A DNA stretch of 19,267 bases from an uncultured beta proteobacterium (GTDB lineage Bacteria; Pseudomonadota; Gammaproteobacteria; Burkholderiales; Burkholderiaceae), in NCBI GenBank assembly GCA_903909925.1, contig CAIVXR010000118.1:1-19267 (forward strand). Direction: 5' to 3'. The notes beneath the pieces were generated by a model, which saw nothing but the letters and a program-made list of their open reading frames with translations, was not told the origin of the DNA and made no database searches. Numbering within the stretch: position 1 is the first letter of the stretch; the number at the start of each line of letters is the position of its first letter. Positions 6,565-13,402 of this stretch are shown here, piece after piece. The translations under genes and the position numbers were made by a program.

Positions 6565-7902
6565 ATGACAACACGTGAAGGCAGTCTAGAGGCTCCAACA
6601 AGACACCCCTTAGATTGGAAAAATCCGCAGTTTTATGACAAGGCTAATTTAGAAGCCGAAATGGAGCGGGTGTTTGACCTATGCCATGGCTGTCGCCGTT
6701 GCGTGAGTCTTTGCGGATCATTTCCGACTCTTTTTGATTTGGTTGATGCTACAGAAGATCTGGAGATGGAGCAGGTCGATAAAGCTGATTATCAGAAAGT
6801 GGTTGATCAGTGCTACTTATGTGATGTTTGCTATATGACGAAGTGTCCTTACGTTCCACCACATCCTTGGAATATTGATTTCCCGCATTTGATGTTGCGT
6901 GCAAAGGCAGTGAACTTTAAGGATGACAAAGCAACCTTCCGCGATAAGTTACTCTCATCTACGGACAAGCTTGGTCACTTTGCTGGTATTCCTATCGTTA
7001 CCCAAGCGGTCAATGCAGTCAATAGCACTGGACTTGCGCGCTTGGTAATGGAAGGCGCCTTAGGCGTTGATAAGAATGCTTGGATTCCTGAGTACGCTCC
7101 CAAAACTTTCCCGCAGTTAGCAAAAAAATCAGACGCATGGCCAGTGGTTGATGGTGCGAAGACGCCAGGCAAGGTGGCTATCTATGCCACTTGTTACATT
7201 AACTACAACGAGCCAGGAATTGGTCAAGATCTCATTAAGGTTCTCAATCACAATCAAATTCCATATGAGTTAGTAGATAAGGAAGCCTGCTGCGGTATGC
7301 CAAAGCTAGAGCTCGGTGACTTAGAGTCAGTGGCGGAGAATAAAGAAAAGAATATTCCTAAGTTAGCTAAGTTGGCGCGTGAGGGATATGCGATTGTGAC
7401 GCCAATTCCTTCCTGCACCTTGATGTTCAAGCAAGAGCTACCACTCATGTTCCCAGATTGTGCTGATACACAATTGGTCAAAGATGCCATGTGGGATCCA
7501 TTTGAATACTTTATGGCACGTAATTCTGATGGGCTATTGAAAAAAGATTTCAGCAAGGAGCTAGGTCACGTTAGCTATCACATGGCCTGTCACTCACGCG
7601 TACAAAACGTTGGACAGAAGACTGCTGAAACTCTTAAGCTCATTCCTGGTACAGAAGTGAATGTGGTTGAGCGTTGCTCTGGCCACTCTGGTACTTGGGG
7701 TGTAAAGAAAGAGTTTCATGAAACAGCTATGAAAATTGGTAAACCTGTTTTCAGAAGAATGGCTGAGGAAGAGCCAAATTACATCAGCTCAGATTGCCAG
7801 CTTGCAGGGCATCACATTGAGCAAGGCATGGAAGAGTTGGGCTTACCAAAATCAGAAATGGCGCATCCACTCACTTTGCTTGCTAAGGCCTACGGCCTGT
7901 AA
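6565..7902 (+). CDS. HdrB/GlpC-like iron-sulfur oxidoreductase subunit
   Basis: The 445-residue protein carries two N-terminal 4Fe-4S sets: C40, C43, C46, C50 (CHGCRRCVSLC) and C83, C86, C89, C94 (CYLCDVCYMTKCP). Two cysteine-rich CCG domains follow. The first has C210, then CCG at 242-244 and C284. The second has C342, CSGHSG at 371-376 in place of CCG, and C411. CCG domains in heterodisulfide reductase HdrB/HdrD hold non-cubane clusters; related proteins such as GlpC pass electrons. No flavin or membrane domain is present, so it is probably a soluble electron-transfer or thiol-redox protein. It is divergent from rubrerythrin and upstream of DUF3501, a recurring trio, and may reduce rubrerythrin. 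The substrate is unknown. The weak ribosome-binding site (GAGA) is the only doubt about the start. Confidence 0.9.
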   Translation: MTTREGSLEAPTRHPLDWKNPQFYDKANLEAEMERVFDLCHGCRRCVSLCGSFPTLFDLVDATEDLEMEQVDKADYQKVVDQCYLCDVCYMTKCPYVPPHPWNIDFPHLMLRAKAVNFKDDKATFRDKLLSSTDKLGHFAGIPIVTQAVNAVNSTGLARLVMEGALGVDKNAWIPEYAPKTFPQLAKKSDAWPVVDGAKTPGKVAIYATCYINYNEPGIGQDLIKVLNHNQIPYELVDKEACCGMPKLELGDLESVAENKEKNIPKLAKLAREGYAIVTPIPSCTLMFKQELPLMFPDCADTQLVKDAMWDPFEYFMARNSDGLLKKDFSKELGHVSYHMACHSRVQNVGQKTAETLKLIPGTEVNVVERCSGHSGTWGVKKEFHETAMKIGKPVFRRMAEEEPNYISSDCQLAGHHIEQGMEELGLPKSEMAHPLTLLAKAYGL

Positions 7903-7937
7903 ATAATATTAAAAATAGATAAAGGAATTATTAAAGT

Positions 7938-8522
7938 ATGGCAACTATTACACGCGATAGCCTTCTGAGTCTTGAGGCCTATCACAAAGAGCGTCCTGCT
8001 TTTCGCGAGAAGGCAATTCAAGAACGTCGTTTGCGTACTGTTCACCTTGGCGATCATGTAACGATGATTTTTGAGAATGAGTTTTTAATGCGTTATCAGA
8101 TACAAGAAATGTTGCGCGTAGAAAAGACGTTTGAAGAAGAGGGCATTGAGGATGAGTTGAATGCTTATAACCCCTTGGTTCCAGGAGGCTCTGACTTCAA
8201 GGCAACAATGATGATTGAATATCCGAATGAAGCGGATCGCAAGGTTGCACTTGCTAAGTTAGTGGGTATTGAGCATCAGATCTTTATTGAGGTCGAAGGT
8301 CAGCCACGCGTTTATGCTATCGCTGATGAAGATTTAGAGCGCTCTACTGCGCAGAAAACATCAGCAGTTCACTTTATGCGTTTTGATCTCAGCAGTGACA
8401 TGAAGAGAGCCTTGAAAGCCGGGGCTCAATTGATGGTGGGTTGCGATCATAAGGGCTACCCAATGCATGTTGAAACCTTGCCACTAGAAACCTTGGCATC
8501 TTTAGTTTCTGATTTAAGCTAG
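7938..8522 (+). CDS. DUF3501 family protein
   Basis: The 194-residue soluble protein matches the DUF3501 family by its N-terminal ITRDSLLSLEAYHKERPAFR and the conserved acidic-aromatic block ENEFLMRYQIQEMLRVEK at 46-63. C-terminal features include HFMRFDLSSDMKRAL and VGCDHKGYP. It has no known catalytic motif and one cysteine near its C-terminus. It lies 35 bp after the HdrB-like gene on the same strand and is probably co-transcribed. Family members are almost always found beside the HdrB-like and rubrerythrin genes, so it is likely a partner or assembly factor in that redox unit. Its biochemical role is not known. Confidence 0.88.
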   Translation: MATITRDSLLSLEAYHKERPAFREKAIQERRLRTVHLGDHVTMIFENEFLMRYQIQEMLRVEKTFEEEGIEDELNAYNPLVPGGSDFKATMMIEYPNEADRKVALAKLVGIEHQIFIEVEGQPRVYAIADEDLERSTAQKTSAVHFMRFDLSSDMKRALKAGAQLMVGCDHKGYPMHVETLPLETLASLVSDLS

Positions 8523-8527
8523 CAAAG

Positions 8528-8563
8528 TCCGCTCTAAAGGTAGGTAACGCCTGGTAGAGCGGA
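8528..8563. terminator. Long inverted repeat between DUF3501 and oxyR, probable shared terminator
   Basis: TCCGCTCTA at 8528-8536 and TAGAGCGGA at 8555-8563 form a perfect 9-bp stem with an 18-base loop. The stem includes the oxyR stop codon and codons near its end, and follows the DUF3501 stop by 5 bases. Only short T runs follow on either side, so it may be a weak or Rho-assisted terminator or an mRNA-stabilising hairpin. Confidence 0.5.
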
Positions 8564-9460
8564 TTCACGAATTACTTTAGCCAATTCCTCCATCGCAGCA
8601 GCACGGGGGAAGTTCTTACGCCAGACAAGGCAAATTCTTCTAGTTGGTATGGGATCCTCAAAAGGGATATACCGAATCAGCTGATCTGTTGCTTCTGGAT
8701 CTGCCACCGAAGTACGTGGCATAACAGAAATGCCAATGCCACTGGCTACCATTTGCCGAATGGTTTCTAGGGAAGATCCCTCAAAGCTACGTTGTTCGCC
8801 AAGGGTAGCGCCTGAGCCAAAGCGGTTTAATTCGGGACAAACCCCCAGGACATGATCTCGAAAGCAATTACCAGTTCCCAGCAATAAAGTATTTTGCTCC
8901 TTGAGTTCGCGGTGCGGTATTGAAGTGCGGAACTCCCAAGGATGACCTTTAGGGACTGCTACTAAAAAGGGTTCATCGTATAAATCGATTTGATTTAAGC
9001 CGGTGCTCGTAAAGGGTTCTGCCAGAACTAGGCAATCTAGGGCGCCTTGGCGCAATATCTCAAGCAAACGAACCGTATAGTTCTCCTCTAAAAATAAAGG
9101 AGTATTTGGTAATCGTTTTCTTGCAATCCTCACTAAGCTGGGTAGCAAGTAGGGCGCAATGGTGTAGATCGCACCGAGTCGCAAGGGACCGGATAGGGGG
9201 TCTTGTCCATGCATAGCCAGATGCTTTAAAGAATTCGCTTCTTCCAGTACTCGTTGGGCTTGATCAACAATGAGCGCACCTAAGCTAGTCATTGAAACTT
9301 CAGTATTGGTTCTCTCAAATATTTGCGTATTGAGTTCTTCCTCAAGTTTTCTAACGGCCACCGATAGGGTTGGCTGAGAAACAAAGCAAGCGTCTGCTGC
9401 TCTGCCAAAGTGGCGTTCACGAGCAACGGCGACGATATAGCGTAATTCTGTCAGTGTCAT
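8534..9460 (-). CDS. oxyR: OxyR-type LysR regulator, hydrogen peroxide sensor
   Basis: The 308-residue protein has a LysR winged helix-turn-helix at 1-60 (HFGRAADACFVSQPTLSVAV) and a periplasmic-binding-like effector domain. The redox segment GNCFRDHVLGVCPE places cysteines at 199 and 208, the same numbers as the disulfide-forming pair of E. coli OxyR. RQMVASGIGISVMP is the usual conserved loop near the C-terminus. It should switch on peroxide-defence genes when oxidised. It is convergent with DUF3501, separated by 11 bp, and close to a rubrerythrin, so these genes may be among its targets, although no canonical OxyR site was found between them. No clear Shine-Dalgarno precedes the ATG. Confidence 0.93.
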   Translation of the reverse strand: MTLTELRYIVAVARERHFGRAADACFVSQPTLSVAVRKLEEELNTQIFERTNTEVSMTSLGALIVDQAQRVLEEANSLKHLAMHGQDPLSGPLRLGAIYTIAPYLLPSLVRIARKRLPNTPLFLEENYTVRLLEILRQGALDCLVLAEPFTSTGLNQIDLYDEPFLVAVPKGHPWEFRTSIPHRELKEQNTLLLGTGNCFRDHVLGVCPELNRFGSGATLGEQRSFEGSSLETIRQMVASGIGISVMPRTSVADPEATDQLIRYIPFEDPIPTRRICLVWRKNFPRAAAMEELAKVIRESALPGVTYL

Positions 9461-9654
9461 ATAAAGAATATTATGATGCTGTTAGGAATTCTTTGCAGAG
9501 TGCGCTTGGATTGAGTATTGGTGCACTATCAGTCTTTGTGAACACTCAAATCGAGGAAAATACTCCCTTGGCTAGCCATTTTATTTGGTAATCTCAGTGT
9601 AGAGGGGTCGATTGAGTGGGCTCAAAAGAGCAGCACTAGTAATGAGCACGCGCA

Positions 9655-10287
9655 ATGCTACCTTTTGATAATCAAACTATGACAGCAATCTTATATACCT
9701 ATCGGAGATGTCCATATGCCATGAGAGCTCGGATGGCATTGCACTATGCCGGCGTTAAAGTTGAGCATAGAGAGATTGAACTCAGAAACAAGCCGCAATC
9801 AATGCTCCGTCTCTCACCTAAAGGCACCGTTCCTGTTTTATCTGTAGATGGACTTGTCCTAGACCAAAGCTTAGAGATTATGCAATGGGCGTTAAAGACA
9901 TCTGATCCAGATGGCTGGAATATGCTTGATGAGAATATTGCCACGTCATGGATTGAGAAAAATGACGAACTCTTTAAGATCTTGTTGGATCAATATAAAT
10001 ATCCCAATCGCTACCCTCAGTTAAAGCAAGAAGTAGTTTTGGCTCAAGCAATAGAGTTGATGCTAAAACCGATGGAAGCTGCACTGGCATCTAGCCAATA
10101 TTTACTGGGCGAAAAAATGACTTGGGTAGATGTGGCTCTCTTTCCATTTATTCGACAGTTTTCAATGGTCGATCAGCAAAAGTTTGATGCACTGCCATTT
10201 CCTAATATTCAAAGATGGTTAAATCAACACATTGAGTCCAAGCTATTTATTTCTGTAATGGAAAAGCATCCCACTTGGAGGGATTGA
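9655..10287 (+). CDS. Glutathione S-transferase-like protein with CPYA active site
   Basis: The 210-residue protein has an N-terminal thioredoxin-like GST domain with RRCPYAMRAR (C19-A22), SPKGTVPVLSVDG with the cis-proline at 60 and LDQSLEIMQW, which binds the gamma-glutamyl group. An all-helical C-terminal domain follows. The cysteine-containing CPYA motif resembles the glutaredoxin-2/YfcG-like branch, so it may catalyse glutathione-dependent reduction or deglutathionylation rather than classical conjugation. Two starts are possible: ATG 9655 or ATG 9679, which gives MTAILYTYRRCPY and is closer to the usual GST N-terminus. Neither has a good Shine-Dalgarno. It follows the divergent oxyR gene by 194 bp, suggesting but not proving a link to oxidative stress. 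Confidence 0.88.
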   Translation: MLPFDNQTMTAILYTYRRCPYAMRARMALHYAGVKVEHREIELRNKPQSMLRLSPKGTVPVLSVDGLVLDQSLEIMQWALKTSDPDGWNMLDENIATSWIEKNDELFKILLDQYKYPNRYPQLKQEVVLAQAIELMLKPMEAALASSQYLLGEKMTWVDVALFPFIRQFSMVDQQKFDALPFPNIQRWLNQHIESKLFISVMEKHPTWRD

Positions 10288-10577
10288 TTCAGAAAACGAG
10301 TTTTGCATCCTTAGTCCACTTAATACTTAGAATATGGATAAGTGATATAAAAGCAGCTATTTATACAGTCAATTTTGTTCTATATGCGCTTACTCTCAGT
10401 GACCAGACACGTATTGCGCTGTATTTCTTGCCAATCTGGTTTATTGTTCTCGGTATTTTTTATCGCATCAAGACTAAAAATAGTAAGCAGCATCAAATTC
10501 AGTTAGCTGCCTTCCGTGAAAAGGTAATAGCTCAAGAGGCTGCTGCTAAAGCGTATAGAGCAAAGTCAACAGTGTGA
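10275..10577 (+). pseudogene. Probable remnant of an amino-acid permease C-terminus (100 codons)
   Basis: The frame overlaps the end of the GST gene by 13 bases and encodes a short hydrophobic protein. The segment SDQTRIALYFLPIWFIVLGI (42-61) followed by FYRIK resembles the last transmembrane helix of amino-acid permeases of the AAT/APC family, which often read DTRISLYVG and then a W-rich helix and a basic tail. The preceding stretch IKAAIYTVNFVLYAL looks like a degraded helix 11. The remaining ten or so helices are absent. I therefore read it as the tail of a deleted permease, with its start codon accidental. It could instead be a small expressed membrane protein. The likeness is from memory of family motifs and is only moderately certain. 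Confidence 0.4.
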
Positions 10578-10601
10578 TTTAGAAGCGTCTAGAATTACTC
10601 A

Positions 10602-11255
10602 ATGAATCTCAATTCTGATTACAGCAAACGGGTCGTCCTCAATCACCATGATCTGCCTTGGCTTGCCAGCCCTGAAGCGGGCGTAGAAAGGCGGATGCTG
10701 GATCGAATGGGTGATGAGGTAGCAAAAGCAACCTCCATCGTGCGCTATCAGCCCGGATCAAAATTTCCTACCCATACCCATGACTTTGGCGAGGAGATCT
10801 TTGTTTTGGAAGGTGTCTTCAGTGATGAAACTGGTGACTACCCAACTGGTACTTACATCATGAATCCACCAGGCTCTTCCCATGCACCTTTTAGCGAGAC
10901 TGGTTGTACGCTTTTTGTGAAACTAAGACATCTTGGCCCAGATCAAGTTGAACGAGAAATTATTGACACCACAACAGCGCCTTGGCATCAAGGGATGGTT
11001 CCCGGTCTTACTGTGATGCCTCTTATGCAGCAGGGAAGTGGATCAACTTTAGTGTGTTGGGCACCTCAAACCTATTTCAATCCTCACAAGCACTATGGTG
11101 GCGAAGAAATTTTTGTAGTAGATGGTGTATTTGAAGATGAGCATGGGCGCTATCCAGCTGGCTCATGGATCAGAAGCCCGCATATGAGCCTGCACCAGCC
11201 CTTTAGCAAAGAGGGTTGCACTATCTTTGTCAAGACCGGGCATTTGTTGGATTAA
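10602..11255 (+). CDS. Double-cupin protein of the ChrR cupin family
   Basis: The 217-residue protein is an internal duplication of a ChrR-type cupin. Repeat one has THTHDFGEEIFVLEGVF with H58, H60, E64 and H94; repeat two has PHKHYGGEEIFVVDGVF with H162, H164, E168 and H198. Both keep a full metal site (HXHX3E plus a later H) and the SxHxPFSxxGC(T)xFVKxxHL ending. In Rhodobacter ChrR this cupin follows an anti-sigma zinc domain and senses singlet oxygen. That domain is missing and no ECF sigma factor is nearby, so this protein is not an obvious anti-sigma factor. It may be a metal-dependent sensor or an enzyme such as an acetylacetone-dioxygenase-like oxygenase. Substrate and partner are unknown. 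A strong terminator follows. Confidence 0.85.
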   Translation: MNLNSDYSKRVVLNHHDLPWLASPEAGVERRMLDRMGDEVAKATSIVRYQPGSKFPTHTHDFGEEIFVLEGVFSDETGDYPTGTYIMNPPGSSHAPFSETGCTLFVKLRHLGPDQVEREIIDTTTAPWHQGMVPGLTVMPLMQQGSGSTLVCWAPQTYFNPHKHYGGEEIFVVDGVFEDEHGRYPAGSWIRSPHMSLHQPFSKEGCTIFVKTGHLLD

Positions 11256-11270
11256 TAAAGCCAAAAAAGA

Positions 11271-11296
11271 AAAAGCCACCCGAAGGCGGCTTTTGT
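11271..11296. terminator. Bidirectional terminator between the cupin gene and tRNA-Lys
   Basis: AAAAGCCACC and GGCGGCTTTT pair with one A-C mismatch around a CGAA tetraloop. On the minus strand the loop is UUCG and the stem is followed by a T-rich tract, giving a good terminator for the tRNA gene. On the plus strand it ends the cupin transcript. Confidence 0.85.
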
Positions 11297-11301
11297 ATAA
11301 C

Positions 11302-11377
11302 TGGTGGGTCGGGCGAGATTCGAACTCGCGACCAACGGATTAAAAGTCCGCTGCTCTACCGACTGAGCTACCGACCC
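11302..11377 (-). tRNA. tRNA-Lys (anticodon UUU), CCA encoded
   Basis: The minus strand folds as a complete 76-nt cloverleaf. The acceptor stem GGGTCGG pairs with CCGACCC, the D-arm contains AGCTCAGTCGGTAGAGC, and the anticodon stem GCGGA/TCCGT carries the loop CTTTTAA with anticodon TTT. The T-arm has GTTCGAATC, and discriminator A is followed by encoded CCA. tRNA-Lys(UUU) reads AAA and AAG codons and is a t6A37 substrate. The tsaE gene for that modification lies 1.4 kb upstream on the same strand. Confidence 0.98.
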
Positions 11378-11389
11378 GGTAAAACGGAA

Positions 11390-11398
11390 ATTATAGCA
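11390..11398 (-). promoter_or_regulatory. Extended -10 promoter of tRNA-Lys
   Basis: On the minus strand TGCTATAAT is a perfect TATAAT with the extended TGN element, ending 12 bases before the tRNA 5' end. No TTGACA-like -35 is visible 17 bp upstream, which fits an extended -10 promoter. Confidence 0.7.
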
Positions 11399-11444
11399 AG
11401 AAGTTTGTAGTTTCCCCGTGGTCTGCGGGGGCTGCCCCTAAGTC

Positions 11445-11461
11445 CTTGTACTTACAAGTAC
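11445..11461. repeat. Two overlapping short palindromes after amiC
   Basis: CTTGTA-CT-TACAAG (11445-11458) and GTACTT-AC-AAGTAC (11448-11461) are both perfect and overlap, so two alternative hairpins are possible just after the amiC stop. There is no T run, so it is not a standard terminator. Confidence 0.4.
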
Positions 11462-11462
11462 G

Positions 11463-12800
11463 TTATGAGTTAACTCGTTTGGCTACTGGCGGGTTTTTGG
11501 AAAAATACTCCTTAATACCTCTTAAAATCGCCTCGGCAATCTGGTCTTGGTAGCCATCATCATTCAATCTGGCCTCTTCTTGAGGGTTACTGATAAAAGC
11601 AGTTTCTACCAGGATAGAGGGGATATCTGGAGCTTTTAATACAGCAAAGCTGGCTTGTTCTACCTTGCCTTTATGCAATGTTGCAAAACCGCCAATTTGC
11701 TTGAGTATCGAATTACCCACTTGTAATGAGTCTTTAATTTGGGCTGTCGTTGACATATCGAGAAGCAGGTTAGCTACCTGTCGATCTTGTGTCTTGATAT
11801 TGATGCCACCAATGAGATCTGAAGCATTTTCTTTATTGGCCATCCAGCGCGCCATAGAGCTACTGGCACCCATTTGGGAGAGGGCAAATACGGACGCACC
11901 CCGAGCCCTTGACTCAATGAATGCATCAGCATGAATAGAGACAAATAAATCTGCCTGAACACGTCTAGCTTTTTGCACTCTCATATGAAGCGGTACAAAG
12001 TAATCGCCATCTCTGGTGAGGTAAGGGCGCATATAGGCTTCACCCTCAATTTTGTCCCTGAGCCTTTTGGCAATTGCAAGTACCACATTCTTTTCTCTCG
12101 ATCCTGCTGCGCCAATAGCTCCTGGATCTTCACCGCCATGCCCAGGATCAATCGCAATTGTGATGAGGCGGTTGTATTTGGCGGGCGCAGGAAGCGGTTT
12201 ATTTTCTGGGATGGCTTGGGCTACTGGATTCTTGGGAGCCTCTTTCTCTTGCTTGGTCGCAAACTGGGCAATCAGGTCGATTTCTTCATTAGATTTCGCA
12301 AGAGCGCTTTCTTTGCGTGCACTACTTTTCACTAACTCCATGAGTGGATCAGGCGGAGTAGTGGGGTATAGATCAAATACCATGCGGTAGTTGTATTCAC
12401 TAATAGGATCAAGCGTAAAGAGTTGTGGTTTGATCGGCTCTTTTAAGTCAAATACCAAACGCACAATGCCTGGCTGAAATTGCCCCACCCGAATTTGCGA
12501 TACATAAGGATCGTTGGGCTTTACTTTAGCAACCAAGTCTTTGAGGGTGGGGTTCAGTTCTAAGCCTTGCACATCGACTACCAATCGATCTGGGTTAGTG
12601 AGGATCTGCTGTGTAATGGGTAGTGGCGTATCAGACTCTAAAGTAATGCGGGTGTAATCCTCTGATGGCCAAATGCGCACCCCCAATATCTTTGCTCCCC
12701 AGGCAATATCGATCTCAGTGAGCAAGAGCGCAAAACTCAAGAACTTCGCTGAAGTCTTGAGGTGCTGGCGTCTAATGAGATTAACTTTTTTACTGCTCAT
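11463..12800 (-). CDS. amiC: N-acetylmuramoyl-L-alanine amidase AmiC
   Basis: The 445-residue protein has an export signal (RRQHLKTSAKF then a hydrophobic run to about residue 35), with a twin-arginine pair as in E. coli AmiC. An AMIN domain of about residues 38-146 targets it to the septum. A linker of low complexity leads to an Amidase_3 catalytic domain from about 210. Zinc ligands are H221 (DPGHGG), E236 (REKN) and H290 (SIHAD), with catalytic E399 (VETAFISN). It cleaves the amide bond between muramic acid and the stem peptide during daughter-cell separation in the periplasm. It starts four bases after the tsaE stop without an obvious Shine-Dalgarno, so it is probably translated by coupling to tsaE. 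Pairing of tsaE with an amidase gene is conserved widely in Proteobacteria. Confidence 0.95.
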   Translation of the reverse strand: MSSKKVNLIRRQHLKTSAKFLSFALLLTEIDIAWGAKILGVRIWPSEDYTRITLESDTPLPITQQILTNPDRLVVDVQGLELNPTLKDLVAKVKPNDPYVSQIRVGQFQPGIVRLVFDLKEPIKPQLFTLDPISEYNYRMVFDLYPTTPPDPLMELVKSSARKESALAKSNEEIDLIAQFATKQEKEAPKNPVAQAIPENKPLPAPAKYNRLITIAIDPGHGGEDPGAIGAAGSREKNVVLAIAKRLRDKIEGEAYMRPYLTRDGDYFVPLHMRVQKARRVQADLFVSIHADAFIESRARGASVFALSQMGASSSMARWMANKENASDLIGGINIKTQDRQVANLLLDMSTTAQIKDSLQVGNSILKQIGGFATLHKGKVEQASFAVLKAPDIPSILVETAFISNPQEEARLNDDGYQDQIAEAILRGIKEYFSKNPPVAKRVNS

Positions 12801-12804
12801 CTAT

Positions 12805-13359
12805 TTAGTTAGGTGCTGCTTGCGTTTTTTGAATACGCTCAAGCACTTTTTTGCCTTGCTCAGATGAGGCGTTTAGCTCAATGGCGCGTTCGTTTTCTTC
12901 TGCACCAGCTGCCAGAGTAATCTGAATATCAAATGTGGGCAGAGTACCTTCGGCTTTTTCTGGCCACTCGATTAAACAGAAACCGGGCACATCGAAGTAT
13001 TCTGCAAAACCTGCCTCTTGCCATTCCAGGGGATCACGCATTCTATAAAGATCAAAGTGATGGGCAGTGAAGCTGTCTTGATTGCTATGGAGTTCATAGG
13101 GCTCACACAAGGTATAGGTAGGACTCTTTACTTTTCCTTCATAACCCAATCCCTGAATCAAATGTCTCGCAAAAGTGGTTTTACCTGTCCCCAGGTCGCC
13201 CTCTAGAGCAATATTGAAGTGAGATTGAGGAGAATTCTTCATGCCCTCCCGAATAGAGGATGCAAGACGCTGGGCTAGGGATGCAGTTTCTGCTTCCTGC
13301 CTACAATATTGCTTAAGCGATACTTTGGGAGTTGCCTGAGGCGTCTGATTTCCGGTCAT
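12805..13359 (-). CDS. tsaE: tRNA t6A biosynthesis ATPase TsaE
   Basis: The 184-residue protein has a Walker A loop GDLGTGKT (54-61) with the following TFARHLIQGLG, the SPTYTL motif, HFDLYRM and IEWPEKA. All are characteristic of TsaE (formerly YjeE). TsaE binds TsaB-TsaD and uses ATP to complete threonylcarbamoyl transfer to A37 of ANN-decoding tRNAs in the cytoplasm. It has a longer N-terminal and C-terminal extension than the roughly 150-residue E. coli protein. The start ATG is preceded by AGGG at close spacing. It is the first gene of the tsaE-amiC unit and is divergent from queG, with only 43 bp for the two promoters. Essential in many bacteria. Confidence 0.95.
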   Translation of the reverse strand: MTGNQTPQATPKVSLKQYCRQEAETASLAQRLASSIREGMKNSPQSHFNIALEGDLGTGKTTFARHLIQGLGYEGKVKSPTYTLCEPYELHSNQDSFTAHHFDLYRMRDPLEWQEAGFAEYFDVPGFCLIEWPEKAEGTLPTFDIQITLAAGAEENERAIELNASSEQGKKVLERIQKTQAAPN

Positions 13360-13402
13360 TACCCTAGTTTATTCAATTATTGCGCTACATTCTGTATTGA
13401 CT

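Noticed and set aside
9370..9591. Plus-strand open frame of 73 codons opposite the oxyR start
   Set aside because: Its first third is antisense to the conserved LysR DNA-binding region, it has no recognisable motif, and it simply fills the oxyR upstream region.
9612..9631. Overlapping short hairpins TTGAG/CTCAA and GCTC/GAGC upstream of the GST gene
   Set aside because: Stems of 4-5 bp are common by chance and have no terminator features.
11216..11410. Plus-strand open frame of 64 codons
   Set aside because: It starts inside the cupin gene and runs through the terminator and antisense to tRNA-Lys, so it is not a gene.
13397..13402. TTG start for queG two codons upstream
   Set aside because: The ATG at 13403 gives an equally complete protein, and no ribosome-binding site favours the TTG.
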